Source: an uncultured Anaerolineaceae bacterium
GTDB taxonomy: Bacteria > Chloroflexota > Anaerolineae > Promineifilales > Promineifilaceae
DNA: 5,862 nucleotides
Direction of reading: 5' to 3'
NCBI GenBank assembly: GCA_937967805.1
Contig: CALBTC010000417.1
Span: forward strand, 1-5,862
Each line of letters opens with the position of its first letter. Within the stretch, counting starts at the first letter, position 1. Below are positions 1-4,998 of the stretch, one piece after another. The notes under the pieces are model-generated. The model worked only from the letters and a program-made list of their open reading frames with translations. It was not told the origin of the DNA and ran no database searches. A program made the position numbers and the translations under genes.

Positions 1-706
1 TGAGCTGGTCGCGGTAATCGGCCGCTTTCTCAAAGTTTAGCTCTTCGGCCGCTTTTTCCATCTTGGCCTGCACGTCCTTGACGATATGCTCCGACTTGCC
101 GCCCAGAAAATCCATCAACGATTGGATCATGTTACGGTACTGGTGTTGGTTTACCGCGCCAATGCAGGGCGCATTGCACAGCTTGATGTCGTAGTAAAGG
201 CAGGCGCGCTCATCGCTGCCGTCGATTACGCGGTCGCAAGTAAGATAGGGGAAGATTTTGCGCAGCATATCCAGCGTCTGGTGCACGGCCCACACAGAGG
301 TATACGGGCCAAAATAACGCGAGCCGTCCCGCTCCATGCGCCGCGTGACAGTGACTTTGGGGTACGGATCGGCCCAGTGCACCTTGATGTACGGGTATCG
401 TTTATCATCCTTGAGGCGGACATTGTACTTGGGGCGGTGCTTTTTGATGAGGGTGTTTTCCAGCAGCAGCGCTTCCAGCTCCGACTCGGTGGTAATGATT
501 TCCAGATCGGTGATCTCGCGGCGCAGGCGCTGGGTTTTGATGGAATCGACGTTTTTGTGGAAGTAGGAGCGCACCCGGTTGCGCAGATTGATTGCTTTGC
601 CCACGTAAATAATGGTGCCGTGTTTATCTTTGTGCAGGTAAACGCCGGCTTTGGCGGGCAGCTTTTTGAGGATTTTTTGTACGTTATCAGGAGGTGTGTA
701 CGCCAT
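1..706 (-). CDS. uvrC: UvrABC excinuclease subunit C, N-terminal 235 codons (runs off left edge)
   Basis: UvrC makes the two incisions on either side of a DNA lesion after UvrA and UvrB have located it; it acts in the cytoplasm. The reverse-strand translation from ATG at 706 shows the GIY-YIG nuclease domain (residues about 16-95): GVY at 21-23, YVGK at 34-37, R42 and the likely metal-ligand glutamate E83 in ALLLENTLIK. The conserved KYNVRLKDDKRYPYIK block follows at 93-108. Four cysteines, C157, C169, C177 and C181, match the spacing of the reported UvrC iron-sulfur cluster. A UVR (UvrB-binding) motif begins near 217 (AEELNFEKAADYRDQL) and is cut by the window edge. A stop codon two codons upstream of the ATG (TAG at 712-710) rules out a longer start. 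There is no Shine-Dalgarno sequence; a TATAAT sits six bases before the ATG. The C-terminal RNase H-like and HhH domains lie outside the window. The gene starts 14 bases after the PIN toxin stop codon. Confidence 0.97.
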   Translation of the reverse strand, partial: MAYTPPDNVQKILKKLPAKAGVYLHKDKHGTIIYVGKAINLRNRVRSYFHKNVDSIKTQRLRREITDLEIITTESELEALLLENTLIKKHRPKYNVRLKDDKRYPYIKVHWADPYPKVTVTRRMERDGSRYFGPYTSVWAVHQTLDMLRKIFPYLTCDRVIDGSDERACLYYDIKLCNAPCIGAVNQHQYRNMIQSLMDFLGGKSEHIVKDVQAKMEKAAEELNFEKAADYRDQL

Positions 707-712
707 GGGCTA

Positions 713-743
713 ATTATAGCTCATTTGAGCGAATGAACCGCAA
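713..743 (-). promoter_or_regulatory. Candidate uvrC promoter, leaderless type
   Basis: On the reverse strand a perfect TATAAT lies at 718-713, six bases before the uvrC ATG at 706. Transcription would then begin at or next to the A of the start codon. The best -35 is weak: TTGCGG at 743-738 with a long 19-bp spacer. The absence of a ribosome binding site agrees with a leaderless mRNA. The 12-bp palindrome GCTCATTTGAGC (719-730) abuts the -10 and covers the PIN stop codon. TATAAT can arise by chance in AT-rich gaps, so only the position makes this persuasive. Confidence 0.5.
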
Positions 744-1141
744 CAAAGTCAGCAGGCGCATAAACGGGGACGTTGTAGTCAGCGAGGAAGGTGAAGTGAC
801 GGCCGTTTCCCGTCACCAATGCTTCAACACCGGCCGCTACCGCCACTTCGGCAAAGGACAGGTCGTCGGGATCGCGTACGGCCGTCGAGTCCAAACCAGG
901 AATGGGGGGGGGCGGCCACCAGTTGGCCAGAGAGGCGGAGATAGTTGAGCAGGGTGCGTATACGGGCCGGTTCAAAGCCAAATTTGGGACGGGACAATAC
1001 ATCGGCGTATTCACCAATCAGGCGATCATCATAGGCAATTTGCACTGAACCGGCCAGGATGAAATCCAGAATGCGCCCCGGTGCACCATAAGCATTCAAC
1101 ACGCCGGAAACAAGCACGTTGGTGTTTAGAACGATGCGCAT
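721..1141 (-). CDS. PIN-domain toxin (COG1569-like), frameshifted in a poly-C tract
   Basis: PIN toxins of type II systems are Mg-dependent ribonucleases held inactive by a partner antitoxin. From ATG at 1141 the frame reads MRIVLNTNVLVSG, then E44 in LIGEYADVLSRPKFGF. It stays normal to about residue 79 and then runs into an unrelated tail that stops at 824. The remaining half (DPDD near 90-93, LVTGNGRHF near 108-116, ending at 721) lies one frame over. The break is at nine consecutive G on the plus strand (904-912). With eight, the gene would be one frame of 139 codons, the usual length for this family. Causes could be sequencing error, a real null mutation or slippage. The first acidic position is N6 rather than the usual Asp of the xDTN motif. 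TGN in place of TGD is, as I recall, normal in this subgroup. It begins six bases after the antitoxin stop, with no clear ribosome binding site, so translational coupling is likely. Confidence 0.85.
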
Positions 1142-1147
1142 AACGGA

Positions 1148-1432
1148 CTATTTTCGCGCGCTGTGAGCAGCCTGAACTTCTGCTTCAATAGCATCCTCGT
1201 CTAACTGTTCCAGCCCCTGGTCGCGGGCTGCCTGGCGCATCGCCGACACCGCTTGCTGGGCACGCAGTTGGCCAATAAGTTTGATCGTCTCTTCTATTTG
1301 GTCAGGCTTAATGTCCAACAGTAGAGCCATTGGCTCACCGTTGCTGGTGATCACCAGCTCTCCTTCGCTTTTCAGACGCTCCCGCAGCACTTTAGGCTGA
1401 TTGCGTAAAATTCGGTAAGGAACAAAGTTCAT
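1148..1432 (-). CDS. Phd/YefM-like antitoxin
   Basis: Antitoxins of this fold bind operator DNA through their N-terminal half and the toxin through a C-terminal helix. The 94-residue product begins MNFVPYRILRNQPKVLRERL and continues ELVITSNGEPMALLLDI, the typical Phd-like pattern of a strand and helix followed by a 'G-x-P-x-A-x-L' strand. The C-terminal half is helical and charged (QAARDQGLEQLDEDAIEAEV), fitting toxin neutralisation. An in-frame ATG also exists at 1438, but the ribosome binding site GGAGA (1443-1439) would touch it. The ATG at 1432 has a six-base gap, so I chose that start. The PIN toxin follows six bases after the stop at 1150-1148. Autoregulation is expected, and an inverted repeat frames its promoter. 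Pairing of a Phd-like antitoxin with a COG1569-type PIN toxin is plausible from gene order; the exact antitoxin family is less certain. Confidence 0.85.
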   Translation of the reverse strand: MNFVPYRILRNQPKVLRERLKSEGELVITSNGEPMALLLDIKPDQIEETIKLIGQLRAQQAVSAMRQAARDQGLEQLDEDAIEAEVQAAHSARK

Positions 1433-1438
1433 ATTCAT

Positions 1439-1443
1439 TCTCC
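1439..1443 (-). promoter_or_regulatory. Ribosome binding site deciding the antitoxin start
   Basis: GGAGA reads at 1443-1439 on the reverse strand. It is directly adjacent to the ATG at 1438 but six bases from the in-frame ATG at 1432, so 1432 is the workable start. Confidence 0.6.
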
Positions 1444-1447
1444 ATCT

Positions 1448-1464
1448 GTAGCCAATTTTGCTAC
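1448..1464. repeat. Short inverted repeat in the antitoxin leader
   Basis: GTAGC (1448-1452) and GCTAC (1460-1464) form a perfect 5-bp dyad around a 7-base AT-rich centre. It lies between the predicted transcription start and the ribosome binding site. It could be a second operator or a small leader hairpin. At this length chance is possible. Confidence 0.35.
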
Positions 1465-1468
1465 GATA

Positions 1469-1496
1469 ATTTTACACCTTTCTAACCCCTTGTCCA
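1469..1496 (-). promoter_or_regulatory. Toxin-antitoxin operon promoter
   Basis: On the reverse strand TGGACA (1496-1491, five of six matches to TTGACA) is separated by 16 bp from TAAAAT (1474-1469, five of six matches to TATAAT). The expected transcription start is near 1462, giving a leader of about 30 bases that includes the GGAGA ribosome binding site. Inverted-repeat arms lie on the -10 and just upstream of the -35, as expected for an autorepressed toxin-antitoxin operon. Confidence 0.55.
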
Positions 1497-1510
1497 TCAT
1501 TTAGGTGTAA
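1472..1510. promoter_or_regulatory. Inverted repeat framing the toxin-antitoxin promoter (candidate operator)
   Basis: TTACACCT (1472-1479) and AGGTGTAA (1503-1510) are perfect inverted 8-bp arms separated by 23 bp, so their centres are 31 bp apart, about three helical turns. One arm overlaps the -10 and the other lies just upstream of the -35. This spacing suits two antitoxin dimers bound on the same face of the DNA. The role is inferred; the repeat itself is exact. Confidence 0.5.
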
Positions 1511-1549
1511 CTTTTTTGCTGAAAGCCGGTAACAAAGATAGAGTTTTTC

Positions 1550-1663
1550 TTGGAGGTGCATGATGAGCAACCAGTGCGGAATACGGCCGTTGCCGGTCTC
1601 GCCCTCAGTTTATTGGGAATGTGCCTCTTTGTCGTCTTCCTAGCCATCTTGCGCGGCGGCTAA
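1550..1663 (+). CDS. Possible small single-helix membrane protein
   Basis: The frame ending at TAA 1661-1663 encodes a short polar stretch (EVHDEQPVRN) followed by one strongly hydrophobic segment, TAVAGLALSLLGMCLFVV then FLAI, and ends LRGG, like a one-helix membrane protein with a basic end. Possible starts are TTG at 1550 or GTG at 1556 (35-37 residues). The strong ribosome binding site GGAGG (1552-1556) instead points to ATG 1560/1563 in a different frame, which reads a non-hydrophobic peptide and stops at 1641-1643. So either a non-ATG start is used or one base has been gained or lost near the start. The ACGGCCGT octamer falls in the phase that encodes Thr-Ala-Val here, as in most neighbouring genes, mildly favouring this frame. 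I recognise no family and assign no function. Confidence 0.35.
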   Translation: MEVHDEQPVRNTAVAGLALSLLGMCLFVVFLAILRGG

Positions 1664-1816
1664 AATCAATGCGTCACCCATGATGAAAACCCGCAGAATT
1701 GCGCCTATTGCACTCACAGTTTTCCTCTCAAGCCTCTCTGCGCCTCCGCGCCTCCGCGCCTCCGCGTTATTTTCTCACCAATTTTGAACAGTTTGGCTCC
1801 CTGGCGCATTGTATAG
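1664..1816. other. Intergenic stretch upstream of the sigma factor
   Basis: No convincing gene is visible here. The stretch contains the 8-bp tandem repeat at 1740-1766 and an AT-rich segment (1767-1790). A weak promoter-like pair could be drawn (TTGAAC 1784-1789 with CATTGT 1807-1812, 17-bp spacer), but the -10 is poor and I do not claim it. Any promoter for the sigma/anti-sigma operon should lie here or further upstream. Confidence 0.4.
1740..1766 (+). repeat. GCGCCTCC tandem repeat (3.4 copies)
   Basis: Three perfect copies of GCGCCTCC start at 1740, 1748 and 1756, followed by a partial GCG. The flanks (CTCTCT before, GTTATTTT after) resemble a family of CTCTGCGCCTCTGCG-like intergenic repeats that I recall from many environmental genomes, including Chloroflexota. 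That resemblance is from memory and not checked. Confidence 0.7.
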
Positions 1817-1828
1817 GTGATGAACGTC

Positions 1829-2386
1829 ATGACAATCAATCTCGATTACCTGCTTGAGCGCAAGCAAGCGACAGAAGACCAAATTGTGACCTACCTGGTA
1901 GCTCACTTTTACGAACCGATGCGCCACCTAGCCCTGACCATTTTGCAAGAGCCGCTGGCCGCCGACGATGTGGCCCAGGAAACGCTGATCAAAGCGGCCA
2001 ACCGCATTCACCAATATGAACCGCACACCAATTTGAAGGCGTGGGTGTACCGCATCGGGCTGAACGAGGCGCGCGGCCACTTGCGAAAGCAACAGGCGCG
2101 GCAGCGAATGCAGCGCTGGTTTAAAGGGGAGACGGAAATGGATACGGCCGTTCCCTCCCCCGAAACCCAAACCATCCAAAACGAACGGGACCAAAAGCTG
2201 TGGCAGGCGGTGAACCAACTGCCACAAAAACACCGGCTGCCCATTCTGCTACGCTACAGCCACAATCTTTCTACACCAGAAATTGCCGAAGTTTTACAGC
2301 TGCCGCCCGGCACGGTGCGCTCCCGGCTGCATTATGCCCACCGGCAGCTGCACCATTTGTTAACCCAAGACACGGTGACGTTATGA
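1829..2386 (+). CDS. RNA polymerase ECF-type sigma factor
   Basis: ECF sigma factors direct RNA polymerase to a small regulon when released from a cognate anti-sigma factor. The 185-residue product has only the two domains of this group. Region 2 spans about 20-90, with the core-binding DDVAQETLIKAANRI at 46-60 and the DNA-melting and -10 segment NLKAWVYRIGLNEARGHLRK at 68-87. Region 4 spans about 122-178, with the helix-turn-helix STPEIAEVLQLPPGTVRSRL at 148-167. There is no region 1 or 3. ATG at 1829 is preferred over GTG 1817 and ATG 1820 because AGGTGA (1815-1820) sits eight bases before it and would overlap the other two. The stop overlaps the next start (ATGA, 2383-2386), the standard sigma/anti-sigma coupling. 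The ECF subgroup and target promoters cannot be named from the sequence alone. Confidence 0.95.
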   Translation: MTINLDYLLERKQATEDQIVTYLVAHFYEPMRHLALTILQEPLAADDVAQETLIKAANRIHQYEPHTNLKAWVYRIGLNEARGHLRKQQARQRMQRWFKGETEMDTAVPSPETQTIQNERDQKLWQAVNQLPQKHRLPILLRYSHNLSTPEIAEVLQLPPGTVRSRLHYAHRQLHHLLTQDTVTL

Positions 2387-3867
2387 ACGCAACAACTCAC
2401 AAACAGGTTCGCGCCTGGTCGGAAAGCAAACACGCGTTGGACAGTAAAACAGAAACAGCATTGCAGACCCATCTGCAAAGCTGCGCCGACTGCCGCGCCT
2501 ACGCGGAGATGATCGCCCAGCTTAAAGAAGGCACCTGGAACCCATTCCCACGCCGGCGTCTGACCCAGGCAGAATCGCAAAAAATCGTGTCTCAGATTCG
2601 TCCCCAGCTCAGGAGCAACCCTATGACCCCAAAAGCAGGCTTTTTGAACCTTTCATCGGCTTTAGGCCTGGTTGGCCTGCTGGCCATTGTTGGCTTGTTT
2701 GCCTTGATGATGGCCCAATTGAACCAAACGGCCGTTTCCCCCGCCGCCCCATCTAACCAAACCGAAACAGCCAGCTATACCTGGTACGATGGCTGGGAAA
2801 CCGGCGTCGCCTTCCAGTTCCCCGCCACCTGGACCATTGCCAATTTCGACACAGATGACGGCTCCATCATCACCTTTGCCACGCCGCTCAACGAAACGGC
2901 CGTTCCCTGTTCCCAATTTATGCCTGCAGATGCAAATGCTGGCATCTGGATGGTCCCCTTTGACGAAACGAGGCCCCTCACCCCGGTGGAATTTCTTGAC
3001 CGCTTTATTGAATTTGATGCGGGGAGCGTTCAGGAAACATTACGGGCGGTCACGGTGAACGGACGTGCTGCTGCCTACACCCGAAGCGAAATTCCCTGCG
3101 AAGCGCCGTTTAACCAAGTCACCATCATGACCGCCGAAACGGACACACACCATGTTTTGTTGAGCACGCGCCATGCCGCTAACAGTGCAGAGGCCGCCCG
3201 CGCCGAGCTGGAAGCGATTATCACCAGCCTGACCCCTGTCGATTACAGCGGCTGGCAGCCGTGGCGGCCCGCCGAGTTTCACTTTACCGTCATGACGCCT
3301 GCGGAGTGGAATGTTTTTGACGCCCTCAAATCGCTAGAGCTGACGACCAGCTCGCAGCCCATGTGGAGCTCTTTTGCTGGTCCAGACCAACCGGCCAATC
3401 CCCTGCGCCTGATTCTCTTCCACAACCTCAACAGCCAGGTTGGCCGCACGCCGCAGGCTGTGGTTGAACAACAGATCGCCCAGATGGAAGCCGAATTATC
3501 CATGCAGCAGGTGGAACCTCCAACTGCTCATCCGCTCATTCCTGAGCTGGTAACGGCCGTTTACACCACGGAAGATACGGCCGTCTTCTTTGGTGCCATT
3601 GCCTATCCACACGATAATATTTCACTGGACCCCATTGGCGCGATGGCCACCGTGCCGCTGGACCAACTGGACAGCTTTGGCGACACCTTCGAGCGCGTGC
3701 TGCGCAGCCTGAACGGCTACTATTCGGCCATTCCCGGCGTGCCGGTGCGGGCGGCGATCACCGGCAGCGACCTGATTCCCCCATCAACCGCAACGCCATT
3801 TCCGCCAACAGCACCAGCTCCCGGTGAGGCCATTTTTGCGACGCCCACGCCAACGGCCCAACCCTAA
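2383..3867 (+). CDS. Membrane anti-sigma factor with zinc-finger motif and duplicated outer domain
   Basis: The 494-residue protein should hold the upstream sigma factor at the membrane and release it on an outside signal. The N-terminal cytoplasmic part carries HLQSCADC (residues 30-37), the H-x3-C-x2-C zinc-binding motif of ZAS/zf-HC2 anti-sigma factors, with H17 upstream. A transmembrane helix follows at about 91-113 (SALGLVGLLAIVGLFALMMA). The outer part seems to contain two copies of one domain, about 140-285 and 299-446. Each opens with an aromatic strand and a Trp (FQFPATWTI; FHFTVMTPAEWNV) and closes with a helix and 'SL' (AIITSLTPV; RVLRSLNGY). The layout recalls PsbP-like lipoprotein domains, but that assignment is tentative. 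A Pro/Thr-rich tail ends the protein (447-494). ATG 2383 is chosen because it overlaps the sigma stop (ATGA) and begins a typical zinc-finger N-terminus. Most anti-sigma factors have much shorter outer regions. Confidence 0.9.
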   Translation: MNATTHKQVRAWSESKHALDSKTETALQTHLQSCADCRAYAEMIAQLKEGTWNPFPRRRLTQAESQKIVSQIRPQLRSNPMTPKAGFLNLSSALGLVGLLAIVGLFALMMAQLNQTAVSPAAPSNQTETASYTWYDGWETGVAFQFPATWTIANFDTDDGSIITFATPLNETAVPCSQFMPADANAGIWMVPFDETRPLTPVEFLDRFIEFDAGSVQETLRAVTVNGRAAAYTRSEIPCEAPFNQVTIMTAETDTHHVLLSTRHAANSAEAARAELEAIITSLTPVDYSGWQPWRPAEFHFTVMTPAEWNVFDALKSLELTTSSQPMWSSFAGPDQPANPLRLILFHNLNSQVGRTPQAVVEQQIAQMEAELSMQQVEPPTAHPLIPELVTAVYTTEDTAVFFGAIAYPHDNISLDPIGAMATVPLDQLDSFGDTFERVLRSLNGYYSAIPGVPVRAAITGSDLIPPSTATPFPPTAPAPGEAIFATPTPTAQP

Positions 3868-3884
3868 ATGCTGGCGCTTCGTCG

Positions 3885-3953
3885 TGTCATACCCGCGTAG
3901 GCGGGTATCCATTTTGTTTGCCAGAGTGGATTCCCGCATTCGCGGGAATGACA
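3885..3953. repeat. REPIN/MITE-like double hairpin element
   Basis: Two hairpins, each with a perfect 8-bp stem and 4-base loop, are arranged head to head: ATACCCGC/GCGGGTAT (3889-3908) and ATTCCCGC/GCGGGAAT (3930-3949). The 27-bp outer arms (3885-3911 and 3927-3953) are inverted copies of each other with four mismatches, around a 15-base centre. The ends are TGTCAT and ATGACA. Sequences with the ATTCCCGC-loop-GCGGGAAT core are common dispersed repeats in several phyla. It lies between two convergent genes and could help end both transcripts; the first hairpin is followed by ATTTTGTTTG, a modest T-rich run. Confidence 0.8.
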
Positions 3954-3973
3954 AGCAAAAGGGCAATATCGTG

Positions 3974-4969
3974 TTAGGGAATGCAAGGCGGCGGGAGATT
4001 TTCAAGCTGCCAGCTTGTCAAAAGCTGCCCGGAGTTGAACAATTGCGTTGCCAGATTCACCCCGACGTAACGAAAGTGCCACGGCTCGTACTTGATGCCG
4101 GTAATCTCATACGTGTTGGCCGGGTAGCTGAGGGTGAAGCCGTACAAATGCGCATTGTTTGTCAGCCAGACGCCTTCGGCGGTGTTGGCAAAATCGACAT
4201 GAAACAGATGATCAATAGCCGGCGAGCCGAAGTCTACCGTGGTGCCCAATTGATGCTCGCTGTAGCCGGGCCGGGCGCTTAAAATGGCCACTCGCCCCGG
4301 ATATTGGCTGCTCCACCATTTCCAGGCCAGCGATTGTTCGCCATAGCTGCGATAAGCGGAAATGATAGACGGCCGTAACCCGGCCCCATGCATCGCTTCA
4401 ATAATCCGTTGCAGCGGCTCAATAATCACCTGCCGGGCGTACAACTCTTGCCCCAGCGTGATGCTGTCATCAAAGTATTCTGACAAGGGCACCAGGTCCG
4501 GCGGCGCGTAGGTTTCCGGCAGGGAAAATTGTTGGGTCACCACCGCCAGCAGTTCGGTATCCACGATGCGGGTTTGGCAGGGGGCCAGGCCCGCAGTGAC
4601 GGATTCCGGCAGCACCTGGCGCGTAACGGTGGGCCAAAAGGTGGCGGTCGGTTCGATAGTCGCCGTAGGCGTAAGCGTGGCAGTGGCTGTCCAGGCCGGG
4701 GTTGCCGTGGCCGTCGCAGTTGGTTTGTTGGTTGGCGTTGTGGTTGGTGAAAAGGCAACTGTATTAGTGGGTGGCAGCGTGAGGGTGGGTACGGCCGTTT
4801 CCGGCAGCAAGGCAACCGGTTCGGCCGTTACAGTGCTGCTTAACTTATCTGTCGTGTCACTGCTATCAATGGCAATGGTTGGCACCAACGTGGGCGGCAC
4901 CTGTTTTACCGTCAGGCAAGCGCTTATTAAAAGTGTAACGGCCGTTAGGAACAAGAGGCGTTTCTTCAT
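3974..4969 (-). CDS. VanY-type D-alanyl-D-alanine carboxypeptidase lipoprotein
   Basis: This is a zinc peptidase of the M15B/VanY group, which removes the terminal D-alanine from peptidoglycan stem peptides outside the membrane. The 331-residue protein starts with a lipoprotein signal (MKKRLLFLTAVTLLISAC, lipidated at C18). A Thr/Pro/Ala-rich stalk (about 25-116) carries the catalytic domain (about 150-315). Visible catalytic features are SAYRSY (204-209), S-E-H239-x6-D246 (zinc ligands H239 and D246) and E295-P-W-H298 (general base E295, third ligand H298). All needed residues are present, so it should be active. C131 and C329 lie at either end of the domain and could form a disulphide. AAAGGA (4983-4978) is an RBS eight bases before the ATG. 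The SH3-domain gene ends 29 bases upstream on the same strand, suggesting an operon. A role in vancomycin resistance is not implied: no VanR/S/H/A/X genes are present, and wall remodelling is likelier. Confidence 0.93.
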   Translation of the reverse strand: MKKRLLFLTAVTLLISACLTVKQVPPTLVPTIAIDSSDTTDKLSSTVTAEPVALLPETAVPTLTLPPTNTVAFSPTTTPTNKPTATATATPAWTATATLTPTATIEPTATFWPTVTRQVLPESVTAGLAPCQTRIVDTELLAVVTQQFSLPETYAPPDLVPLSEYFDDSITLGQELYARQVIIEPLQRIIEAMHGAGLRPSIISAYRSYGEQSLAWKWWSSQYPGRVAILSARPGYSEHQLGTTVDFGSPAIDHLFHVDFANTAEGVWLTNNAHLYGFTLSYPANTYEITGIKYEPWHFRYVGVNLATQLFNSGQLLTSWQLENLPPPCIP

Positions 4970-4977
4970 AGCTTACA

Positions 4978-4983
4978 TCCTTT
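4978..4983 (-). promoter_or_regulatory. Ribosome binding site of the VanY-type gene
   Basis: AAAGGA on the reverse strand, eight bases before the ATG at 4969, in the 29-base gap after the SH3-domain gene. No promoter is visible in the gap, which supports cotranscription. Confidence 0.65.
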
Positions 4984-4998
4984 CGCCACCATCATATC

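Larger units (their letters stand above)
799..4945. repeat. Highly iterated palindrome ACGGCCGT (11 copies)
   Basis: Exact copies start at 799, 878, 1583, 2144, 2728, 2896, 3553, 3577, 4369, 4791 and 4938. Base composition near 55% GC predicts about 0.13 in a window this size. Several continue TTTCC or TTCCC on the plus strand (799, 2144, 2728, 2896, 4791). Most encode Thr-Ala-Val, but the copies at 799 and 4369 fall in other phases, so protein sequence alone does not explain them. Function is unknown. Confidence 0.85.

Noticed and set aside
86..736. Long plus-strand reading frame of 216 codons
   Set aside because: It is antisense to uvrC, whose reverse-strand frame shows the full GIY-YIG and cysteine motifs.
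1680..1787. 35-codon plus-strand frame starting MMKTRRIAPIALTVFLSS, resembling a signal peptide
   Set aside because: It has no ribosome binding site and its second half is simply the translated GCGCCTCC repeat.
2200..2382. Extension of the anti-sigma reading frame upstream of 2383
   Set aside because: It overlaps sigma region 4 in another frame and resembles no protein; the ATGA overlap gives the natural start.
3885..3953. CRISPR-like repeat pair
   Set aside because: The two units are inverted, not direct, and there are only two, with no spacers.
3824..4282. Plus-strand frame of 152 codons across the hairpin element
   Set aside because: It runs through the non-coding double hairpin and antisense to the VanY catalytic domain.
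3974..4969. Vancomycin resistance determinant
   Set aside because: Only a VanY-type peptidase is present; without vanHAX or a VanRS system in view, ordinary wall remodelling is the simpler reading.
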